Positions 45,855 through 52,495 of a DNA stretch of 60,812 bases are shown here, in pieces (positions within the stretch are counted from its first letter, which is position 1; each line of letters opens with the position of its first letter). The translations under genes and the position numbers were made by a program. The stretch is from Desulfurococcaceae archaeon. Its GTDB lineage: Archaea > Thermoproteota > Thermoprotei_A > Sulfolobales > NBVN01. Below the pieces are notes generated by a model. It did no database searches. It was given only the letters and a program-made list of their open reading frames with translations, and had not been told where the DNA came from. The stretch covers positions 1 to 60,812 of the forward strand of contig JAJHQJ010000004.1 of NCBI GenBank assembly GCA_020833415.1. The letters are read 5' to 3'.

Positions 45855-46097
45855 ATGGGGAACAGTATAGGAGGTGGTGTCCCCGTGGGTGCATTAAAGA
45901 GTGAGAGGGATGTTGATACGGCTTTGAGCGAAATTAAGAGAGTTATAGGGAAAGGTGAGAGAGTGAGTGTAGAGCTGCTGGAGAGCGTGGCGGAGTACGC
46001 CGTTGAAAGAGCTATAAAGCTAGAGCTATCAGTTGTTGATGCCTATGAAAAAGGGGGAGGGGTTATAGTGATAGTACTGGAGAGGAGGTTCTTCTAA
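45855..46097 (+). CDS. Small unknown protein downstream of a palindromic operator
   Basis: An 80-residue protein with an ATG start. It is predicted mostly helical (VDTALSEIKRVIGKGERVSVELLESVAEYAVERAI) with a short C-terminal strand ending in VIVIVLERRFF. No known family comes to mind. It is isolated, downstream of two decayed mobile element ends and the operator cluster, and it could be an antitoxin-like or regulatory protein, but the sequence alone does not show that. Confidence 0.55.
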   Translation: MGNSIGGGVPVGALKSERDVDTALSEIKRVIGKGERVSVELLESVAEYAVERAIKLELSVVDAYEKGGGVIVIVLERRFF

Positions 46098-46249
46098 CTC
46101 TATACCTTAGAAAGCTCCGCTCTCCTCTCACCACCGAGAGTATCCGAAGGCTGAACGCAGACCTTCAGCTAGAGGTTTCATTCTTCAGCTGGAGGTCAGC
46201 TGGGGAGCAATAGTTATTAGGTAACCCTAGAGTAGCAGTTTGTGATAGC

Positions 46250-46975
46250 ATGTTAGGAAAGCCCATACACATGACTGTAACTCCGGAGAATGTTGCGAAG
46301 AGGGTTATAGTTGCTGGGGATCCAGCTAGGGTAGAGCAAGTAAGGGAGTTCCTCGAGGAGCCTAAGCTAGTCAACATTAGGAGGGCCTTCGTAACCTACA
46401 CCGGTACATACAGAGGGGTCCCAGTAACCGTGGCAACACACGGTGTAGGCTTCCCGTCCTCCGCCATAGTCTTCGAGGAGCTGACCATGGTTGGAGCTAA
46501 AGTCATAGTCAGGTTCGGTACCTGCGGTGCTATGGTACCTGGGATGCGTATCGGGGATGTAATAATAGCTACCGGGGCAGCGTACTACCCTGGAGGAGCG
46601 TACTACCAGTACCTACGCGAGTGGGTTTGCTGCCCGGCAGTACCGAGCTTCGATGTACTCAAATCCCTAGTCGAGGAGGCTGAGAGGGCAGGGGTACGTT
46701 ACTACCTAGGGCCTGTAGTTAGTAGTGACGCATTCTACGCTGAAGACCCTGAGTTCGCTAAGAAGTGGTCCTCGCGAGGGGTTATAGCTGTGGAGATGGA
46801 GTGTGCAGGACTCTTCACCTTAGGGCTAATGAGGGGCGTAAAAACCGGGGCTCTACTCATGGTGAGTGACTCCCTAGTAGAGCACTTAGGTTATGCCTCA
46901 GCTGAGGAGCTTAGGGAGTATACGGCAAGGGCTGCTAAGGTAGTACTGGAGGCTTTACTTAAGGTACAGGTATAA
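46250..46975 (+). CDS. Purine nucleoside / methylthioadenosine phosphorylase-like enzyme (PNP/UDP family)
   Basis: Hexameric-type nucleoside phosphorylase. The phosphate-binding VIVAGDPARVEQVREF, VRFGTCGAM, and the nucleoside-contacting SSDAFYAED and AVEMECAGLFTL motifs define the PNP_UDP_1 family. The sequence resembles crenarchaeal MTA/PNP enzymes; substrate (inosine, adenosine, MTA or uridine) cannot be decided by eye. Length 241, own promoter region. Confidence 0.9.
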   Translation: MLGKPIHMTVTPENVAKRVIVAGDPARVEQVREFLEEPKLVNIRRAFVTYTGTYRGVPVTVATHGVGFPSSAIVFEELTMVGAKVIVRFGTCGAMVPGMRIGDVIIATGAAYYPGGAYYQYLREWVCCPAVPSFDVLKSLVEEAERAGVRYYLGPVVSSDAFYAEDPEFAKKWSSRGVIAVEMECAGLFTLGLMRGVKTGALLMVSDSLVEHLGYASAEELREYTARAAKVVLEALLKVQV

Positions 46976-47000
46976 CATCACTTTTTACTGTATTGCTACT

Positions 47001-47696
47001 CTAATCCCTCTGGTAGTTTCTTAGCCTCTTCAAGGCTTCCTCAACGGGTTCTGAGAGGTCTAGCATTACCTTAAGGAATAGTCCAGTCCTACCTACCTCA
47101 TCTCTTCTAGTGAGTAGCTTAACCCTTTCAAGTACGGTGCTGAGACTTATCCCTAGGACCTTAGCTACGTAGTGCTCGTAACCTCTTACAGGTGCCTCCA
47201 TGTGCCCGTCGGTTACCGGTACTATGAGTACTAGGGATTTGGTAACCCCAGGAACCCTCAGGTTCCTCTCAAGCTCGTTAAGTGCGAGTTCACCCCCGAA
47301 CCTATAGAACTCCAGCTCCTGGGGACTTAACCTCTCTAGGGGTAGGGATACTGAGACTCTTCCGTCGGGTGTTAGTTCGTAGACTACCCTTAGAGCTGAC
47401 TTAGGTGTAGCCTTAACCAGCACCTTATTTACAACTCTAGTACCGTACCTTTCGAGGCATAGCTCTATTAGTGACGGGGGCTCGGTATAGGGTATGACTA
47501 TGTCTACATCGCTATCCTCATCAACATCACCACGTGCTATGGAGCCATGTACTATCGGGGAGTACCCGCAGGACGCTAGTTTCCTCATAATATCGAGAGC
47601 TCTAGCTCTAAGCTCCTGGAGGAGTTGCCACTTCCTCTCATCGTACCTTACGTACCTGAATTCGGGGACTCTAATTACCTTATGCTTAGGTCTCAC
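47001..47696 (-). CDS. Archaeal nucleotidyltransferase-domain protein
   Basis: The pol-beta-type NTase motif HGSIARGDVDEDSDVDIVIPY (about 49-69) carries the catalytic Gly-Ser and two metal-binding Asp residues. The remainder (EFYRFGGELALNELERNLRVPGVTKSLVLI) is a family-specific domain ending with a wing-like helix (VAKVLGISLSTVLERVKLL). These conserved archaeal proteins have no established function. It overlaps the downstream end of the methyltransferase by 4 bases, so the two genes are coupled and may act on RNA together. Confidence 0.85.
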   Translation of the reverse strand: MRPKHKVIRVPEFRYVRYDERKWQLLQELRARALDIMRKLASCGYSPIVHGSIARGDVDEDSDVDIVIPYTEPPSLIELCLERYGTRVVNKVLVKATPKSALRVVYELTPDGRVSVSLPLERLSPQELEFYRFGGELALNELERNLRVPGVTKSLVLIVPVTDGHMEAPVRGYEHYVAKVLGISLSTVLERVKLLTRRDEVGRTGLFLKVMLDLSEPVEEALKRLRNYQRD

Positions 47697-49048
47697 CTTC
47701 TCTCAACCCTCTGGAATAGTGCGTAGAAGAACCCTATAGTACTATGTTTATGAGGCCATACTCTCATGGTTCCCGGTAGGAACCCCTCGTCATAGGGTCC
47801 CCTGAGAGGTACCAGGACTACCCTTCCCTCCTCCTTCCTTAGGATTTTCCTAACCACCTCCTCGTTCTCCTCTGGTAAGAGAGTACAGGTAGTGTACAGT
47901 ACGTAGCCTCCAGGTTTAACGAGCTTCAGCGCGGACTTAATAAGCTCGTACTGTAACTGGGCAAACTTAGGTACTTCCTCCTCAAAAAGCCTCCACCTGA
48001 GGTCAGGGTTCTTCGCTAAGGTACCATCGGACGTACAGGGGGCATCTACGAGGACTCTATCTGCTACCTCCTCCCCGAGAATCCTAGGAGCCTCCCTACC
48101 GTCCCTCAGATAGGTCTTAACTATACTTATACCAGCTCTCTTAACGAGCTCCTCCAATCTCTTCATTCTCGTACGGTCTATGTCGAACGCGTATATCACC
48201 CCCTTATTCTCCATGAGCTCACCTATGTGCTCAGTCTTACCGCCAGGAGCTGCGGCTAGGTCTACCACCACTTCACTTGGCCTAGGGTTGAGTACTATAG
48301 ATGCTAGGGCTGCCGGCTCCTCCTGGATTACTATCTTACCGCTTCTAAAGAGCTCCGACTTATCGAAGTTGTACGGACCGTCAAACTTTATGACTGTTGG
48401 TACTACCTTGGAAATCTCTGGCTTCTTCCCCTCGGACTCAAGCTTTCTGAGAACCTCACTAACAGTAGCCTTGAGTATGTTCACTCTTACACTTATCTTA
48501 GGTCTTACTAGGAAGGATTTCAGTAGGGGCTCTGCCTCCCCCTCACCTACTAGGCTTACGATCCTCCTAACGTACCAGGGTGGGAGTAGGTACTTGTGCA
48601 TGAGCTCCTCATCAGCCGTTCTAGGGGCTGCAACATCCTTTGGAAGGTCCCTGATGGCATCCACAAACCACATACCCATATATGGATGACCTCTACTGGA
48701 TAGCCACGCCGCGACTCTCTTCAGGGCCTCGGCCCTATTAGCTAACCTAACCCTCTCCCGGGCGAACAGTTCTAAGTATATGAAAACCCGTAGAACTGCC
48801 CTAAGTCTTGAGTCTAGTAGTAGAGGGCTCTTAACACCTGTGAGCCTCTCTATAGCCTTGTCCAGAATACCTAGCCTCAACATAATACCGTAGAATATAG
48901 CTGTAAGAGGGGGGTCCTTCTCAGTACCTAGGACACCGTACTCCCTAAACGCATCTCTCTTAGCCTGTTGGGAAGGCTTCACAGCCTCAGCCCTTCTAAC
49001 GGCCTCTACGAGAGCGGCCACATCCCTCCAATCTAAGCTCACTACCAC
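47693..49048 (-). CDS. RsmB/NOP2-type RNA m5C methyltransferase
   Basis: SAM-dependent RNA (cytosine-5) methyltransferase. An N-terminal NusB-like helical domain (about 1-150) is followed by a PUA-like linker and the Rossmann domain. Motif I is VDLAAAPGGKTEHIGELM, and the two catalytic Cys motifs are DAPCTSDG and YTTCTLLPEENE. At 451 residues it is full length. The RNA target (rRNA or tRNA) is not decided. Confidence 0.93.
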   Translation of the reverse strand: MVVSLDWRDVAALVEAVRRAEAVKPSQQAKRDAFREYGVLGTEKDPPLTAIFYGIMLRLGILDKAIERLTGVKSPLLLDSRLRAVLRVFIYLELFARERVRLANRAEALKRVAAWLSSRGHPYMGMWFVDAIRDLPKDVAAPRTADEELMHKYLLPPWYVRRIVSLVGEGEAEPLLKSFLVRPKISVRVNILKATVSEVLRKLESEGKKPEISKVVPTVIKFDGPYNFDKSELFRSGKIVIQEEPAALASIVLNPRPSEVVVDLAAAPGGKTEHIGELMENKGVIYAFDIDRTRMKRLEELVKRAGISIVKTYLRDGREAPRILGEEVADRVLVDAPCTSDGTLAKNPDLRWRLFEEEVPKFAQLQYELIKSALKLVKPGGYVLYTTCTLLPEENEEVVRKILRKEEGRVVLVPLRGPYDEGFLPGTMRVWPHKHSTIGFFYALFQRVERR

Positions 49049-49293
49049 ATCCTCTACCAGGACTCTACCTAACTAAGCACGGTATTATCTTACTGTTCCG
49101 AACCCTCTGAGTTAGTGCCCTTGGCGACTGCTTCGAACCTCATACAGTTCATAAACATAGAGCATATTCTTTGGGTAGTGGATCAAGCACTCAAGATGTG
49201 GATCTCCGGGGTAGCCCCGAACGCCCCCAAGGCAGATGTGACACCAAGGAGCAATGCGGGGAGCAGGAGATGAGGCGATGACCACATCAAGTT
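49049..49293 (+). repeat. Decayed TnpB-tail-like sequence, no gene
   Basis: Between the methyltransferase and ferredoxin genes, 49180-49275 aligns with the minus strand of 23695-23790: shared AAGATGTGG, GAA-GCCCCC-AAG and CAGATGTGAC. I see no hairpin or ORF here. It appears to be a remnant whose right end has been lost. Confidence 0.45.
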
Positions 49294-49560
49294 TTATGAA
49301 CCTATGAGAGCTGAACCCGAACCTCGGAGTGCAGTAACCCTACTTATCTCAAGGTCTTCGTCGAGGGCTACCACCTCTATAGCTTTAACTGGGCATAGAA
49401 CCTCGCAGCCTTTACAGTATATGCATAGCTCCTGCTTCACGTGAAGAGATCTACCGACGATCTCGAAGACCCCTACCGGGCAGTACTCCTCGCAGATTCT
49501 GCAGAGGTTGCACGAAGGTCCTACCCTTATAGTTACCCTCAAGTTACTTAAGCCTCTCAT
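49294..49560 (-). CDS. 2x[4Fe-4S] ferredoxin-like protein
   Basis: An 88-residue electron carrier with two complete clusters: CNLCRICEEYCP and CIYCKGCEVLCP. A short acidic tail follows. The start overlaps the end of the KaiC-like gene by 17 bases, so it is translated with that ATPase. This fusion-like pairing of a RecA-type ATPase and a ferredoxin is unusual. Confidence 0.9.
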   Translation of the reverse strand: MRGLSNLRVTIRVGPSCNLCRICEEYCPVGVFEIVGRSLHVKQELCIYCKGCEVLCPVKAIEVVALDEDLEISRVTALRGSGSALIGS

Positions 49561-50365
49561 ATTCCTTTAGCCTAGCCTTTATTAGGCTTGCTAGCTTCTC
49601 TACATCTACGGGCATAACCCCCTTAGATGTGATGGCATAGGGTATCCAGAACGGGTTAGTTGGGCACCCCCTAAGCTTCTTCACTAGCAACTCCTTAAGG
49701 GGTATTCCAAGCTTCCTTAGGTCCTCGTTTATCCTAGTGTATACGACTCCGTCGAAGAGGTGCTCAACGCTCTTCGCCAGCTCTGCGGAGCTCTCGGTGT
49801 CTGTATGAAGTACCATTAGGCTTAGAACCTTCCTAGACTTAGATATGAAGGACCTGATGGACTTTATGAACATAACTACCCTAGTTATGTCGTGGAAGTA
49901 CAGTAGGTCATTTAGGGAGTCAATTACCAGTACCCCGGAACTGCTAACCTTAAGCTCCTCAGCTGAGGTTATTATGGCATTTGCGAGTTCGTCAACTCTC
50001 TGGACGTTAATACTCCTATTAGCGAAGGGGGAGGATACATACCTACCAGTAGTGTACGTATAGCCGTCTATTATGTAAAGTAGGCCTTTCTGGTGGAACT
50101 CCCTACCCTGCCATCCAAAGCTCTCAAGCTGTTCGATGAAGGACTCCGGGGAGTCGTCTAGAGCTACGTACAGGCATCTCTCACCCCTCAGCATGAAGTT
50201 AGCAGCAATATGGGCTATTAGAGCAGACTTCCCGGTACCGGACTCACCAGCAAATAGTATAGTTGACGAGCGTAGAACCCCCTCTGGAGCACCCCAATCA
50301 AGGGGGTCTATACCGAACTTAACCCTCTCTATAAGGGAACTAGGCTTAGACTCAGCCCAATCCAA
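49544..50365 (-). CDS. KaiC/RadA-superfamily ATPase
   Basis: Single-domain RecA-fold ATPase (273 residues). Walker A is GESGTGKS (40-47) and Walker B is GVLVIDSLNDLL (about 142-153), with a preceding ALDDSPESFIEQLESFGW typical of KaiC-like archaeal proteins. The linked genes are a ferredoxin downstream and two small membrane proteins upstream, so a regulatory or sensing role is more plausible than recombination. Function not known. Confidence 0.88.
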   Translation of the reverse strand: MDWAESKPSSLIERVKFGIDPLDWGAPEGVLRSSTILFAGESGTGKSALIAHIAANFMLRGERCLYVALDDSPESFIEQLESFGWQGREFHQKGLLYIIDGYTYTTGRYVSSPFANRSINVQRVDELANAIITSAEELKVSSSGVLVIDSLNDLLYFHDITRVVMFIKSIRSFISKSRKVLSLMVLHTDTESSAELAKSVEHLFDGVVYTRINEDLRKLGIPLKELLVKKLRGCPTNPFWIPYAITSKGVMPVDVEKLASLIKARLKEYERLK

Positions 50366-50417
50366 GGCTTACCCCACAACTCTAGTAACAGGGGAAATAA
50401 AGTACCTACGTCAGCAC

Positions 50418-50531
50418 CTAGCTCTGCACTGAAAGTCTTTTCTCTCCAGCGGCCCTAATGATCCGGAGAGCTAGGATCAGTAGAGCCACACCACCACTAG
50501 CCATTAATGCGTTGAGGACGTTAGCTGACAT
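50418..50531 (-). CDS. 37-residue single-helix membrane protein
   Basis: Short frame, ATG at 50531, reading MSANVLNALMASGGVALLIL followed by ALRIIRAAGEK and a short tail. It has one hydrophobic helix of about 20 residues with positive residues after it. The ATG lies inside the end of the PsiE-like gene, overlapping by 28 bases, and the KaiC-like ATPase starts 52 bases downstream. The overlap is the main reason to believe it; otherwise it is small and unrecognised. Confidence 0.5.
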   Translation of the reverse strand: MSANVLNALMASGGVALLILALRIIRAAGEKRLSVQS

Positions 50532-50872
50532 AGCTGCCGAGCGATCTCTCTAACGAGTATTATCACACCCATCTCTATAAAGCCCTCGAGGTACCTCTCA
50601 CCACCTAGGCTAGAGGTTACGAAGCTCCTAGTAAGCTCTACAAGTACTATTAGAACTAGAACGTCTGAGATTATTATCTGAAGCTCGCTAAGCGTAGACT
50701 CTACCCTGAGGGTAGCTAGGTCCCTGGTAAGTATAGCTAAGGCTATGAGGGTTAGTACAATTAGTACTACTACGAGAATATCTTCCAGAACCTCGACGTA
50801 CTCTGTAGCAACCTTAGATACCGTTACAACGAAGCTACGGACTCTTCTACCAAGACTCTTGGTGACCGAGAC
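50504..50872 (-). CDS. PsiE-like small membrane protein without a standard start codon
   Basis: About 122 codons encode a basic N-terminus, a first long helix (LVVVLIVLTLIALAIL), a charged amphipathic stretch and two more helices ending FIEMGVIILVREIARQL, a pattern like PsiE family proteins (ISDVLVLIVLVELTRSF). No ATG, GTG or TTG occurs between the upstream TAA and the middle of the protein. The best N-terminus begins at GTC 50872, in AGGTCTCGG, 36 bases downstream of a TATA box (50905-50911, minus). The stop overlaps the 37-residue ORF. The coding signal is strong although the start is unconventional. Confidence 0.6.
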   Translation of the reverse strand, partial: VSVTKSLGRRVRSFVVTVSKVATEYVEVLEDILVVVLIVLTLIALAILTRDLATLRVESTLSELQIIISDVLVLIVLVELTRSFVTSSLGGERYLEGFIEMGVIILVREIARQLCQLTSSTH

Positions 50873-50904
50873 CTGCTCGCCTAGAGATTACGTACTGAGG
50901 GTAG

Positions 50905-50911
50905 TTAAAAG
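50905..50911 (-). promoter_or_regulatory. TATA box of the PsiE-like/KaiC-like operon
   Basis: CTTTTAA on the minus strand, with BRE-like A residues upstream. It lies about 25 bases before a transcription start near 50882, placing the first 20 bases of the message across the GTC at 50872. Confidence 0.45.
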
Positions 50912-50950
50912 TACTTTAGCATCTGTTGCTTAGTAGACTGTACTGCGGCG

Positions 50951-51766
50951 TTAAGTGCAGAGGAGTATTCTATCTCCTTTAGAAACCTGTAGAAACCTCT
51001 CAGCGGACCCCCTATTTACTGCGAGTTCAGCGTAGCCAAAACTGTTTTCGTAGAGTACTAGTGCTCCCGGAGGTGCTAGGGAGAATACCCTCTCCACTGT
51101 TGCTGTAGCACTCCTCCCCCTGGTTTGTACCTCAACCTTACTGCGTAGATCTAGGTTAAGGGCCTCCCTAACGTTTTTAAACCTATCTGAGAGGATTATG
51201 TTACCGAACTTGTCTACGTGGATAACTGCAAGTTCTACACATCCCCCCAATATCCTGTGCCCGAAGCTAGTTCCCAGAGCAACTAGGGTAGAGGGATTCA
51301 CACGACTTCCAAGGCTCTCCACAGGCTCACCGCAGGCTATTCTAGCGGCTATGGGGGCAAATATGTCACGTCCATGAAAGGATGCTGAAGTAGGTTTCCT
51401 GTAGAACTCCTCCCTATCAAGAACTACTGCGTACTCTACACCGTCGTCGCCAGCCGCCGGTGTCAGTAACCCGTTATCCGGACCCACGAAGTAGTAGTTC
51501 CTACTAACTACTGCTATAGGTCTCCTCGAACCCCCCACTCCAGGGTCTACTACACCGACAAACACCGTACCTGGGGGAAAGTACCTGTAGGCGAAGAGAA
51601 GGAGCAGCGCGCCGTACTCCACATCGAAACTGGGAACCTCGTGCGTTATATCAACTATATTCACCTTAGGGCAGGTACTTAAGATCACCCCCTTCATAGC
51701 TGCTACGTAGGGGTCCACGGTACCGAAATCCGTTAGTAGGGCTACCACCCCACAGACTTCCCTCAA
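50951..51766 (-). CDS. SAM hydroxide adenosyltransferase (S-adenosylmethionine hydrolase)
   Basis: DUF62 family enzyme that splits S-adenosylmethionine to adenosine and methionine. Conserved blocks are ALLTDFGTVDPYVAAMKGV, GTVFVGVVDPGVGG, FVGPDNGLLTPA and FHGRDIFAPIAARI, and the Asp/Arg/His residues that activate water are visible in these segments. Length 271 is normal. It is divergent from the RpiB-like gene. Confidence 0.93.
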   Translation of the reverse strand: MREVCGVVALLTDFGTVDPYVAAMKGVILSTCPKVNIVDITHEVPSFDVEYGALLLLFAYRYFPPGTVFVGVVDPGVGGSRRPIAVVSRNYYFVGPDNGLLTPAAGDDGVEYAVVLDREEFYRKPTSASFHGRDIFAPIAARIACGEPVESLGSRVNPSTLVALGTSFGHRILGGCVELAVIHVDKFGNIILSDRFKNVREALNLDLRSKVEVQTRGRSATATVERVFSLAPPGALVLYENSFGYAELAVNRGSAERFLQVSKGDRILLCT

Positions 51767-51826
51767 GGCCAGACCCCCTAACTATCTTTATACTATTTTT
51801 AACAGCCTAACAACCATGGGGATTGT

Positions 51827-52294
51827 ATGGGGTCTCCTAGGTGTTGTAGGGTTATAGTGGGCTCAGACGACCTCTACTTATGTGCTAAAACCGTTGTAGA
51901 GTACCTAAAGGAGAAAGGCTGTACAGTACTGACTACGGGTTCCCTGAGAACTGGTAAGCCCGAGCCGTGGCCTCAGGTTGCATACGAGGTAGCCCTAGCA
52001 GTAGCTAGAGGTGAGGTTGACTGGGGTGTAGCTATTTGCTATACCGGAACTGGGGTCTCGATAGTTGCTAACAAGGTCCCCGGGGTTAGGGCGGCCCTAT
52101 GTAATGATGCACAAACCGCGAGAGGAGCTAGACTGTGGAACGATGCTAATGTGTTGGCTATGAGCGGTAGGCTAGTAACCGATATAGTCGCTAGGGAGAT
52201 CATAGACGCGTGGCTCTCTGTAGATAGACCAGACCCCAGCGAGGAGGCTAACATAAGGCTAGCTAAGGAGATTGACGAGAAGCATAGAAAGTAA
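51827..52294 (+). CDS. rpiB: RpiB/LacAB-type sugar-phosphate isomerase
   Basis: Ribose-5-phosphate isomerase B superfamily. The catalytic Cys is in AICYTGTGVSIVANKVPGVRAAL (about residue 71), and the His/Arg region NDAQTARGARLWNDANVLAMSGR follows. The usual CGTGIG is changed to CYTGTG. At 155 residues it fits the family. The substrate may be ribose-5-phosphate or another aldose phosphate. Confidence 0.88.
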   Translation: MGSPRCCRVIVGSDDLYLCAKTVVEYLKEKGCTVLTTGSLRTGKPEPWPQVAYEVALAVARGEVDWGVAICYTGTGVSIVANKVPGVRAALCNDAQTARGARLWNDANVLAMSGRLVTDIVAREIIDAWLSVDRPDPSEEANIRLAKEIDEKHRK

Positions 52295-52495
52295 GAGGCA
52301 TTAAAACTTCGAATCACCTACTACTAGCAAGCAGTACCTTGAAGTATAAGTTGAGGTACTAAGATGGGTATTTCCAGCTTCCTAAGGTATCTTGCAGTAG
52401 CTCAAGACCTCCAACGGGGAGGAATACATTAAACTTAGCTGTTCAGTAATTACTGTAAGTTTAAATAGTTTTAGGTAGAGAGATCTGGGGTATCT
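52295..52495 (+). promoter_or_regulatory. Upstream region of aor with nested operator
   Basis: The palindrome CAGTAATTACTG is at 52444-52455, flanked by a wider inverted repeat AAACTTA (52431-52437) and TAAGTTT (52456-52462). A TATA box GTTTAAATAG (52459-52468) follows immediately and would start transcription about 5-10 bases before the ATG at 52496. The operator therefore overlaps the BRE/TATA region. Confidence 0.6.

Noticed and set aside
51827-52294. RpiB-like protein as a broken gene because of the altered CGTGIG motif
   Set aside because: Catalytic Cys and the following Arg/Asn regions are kept, so it is probably an active variant.
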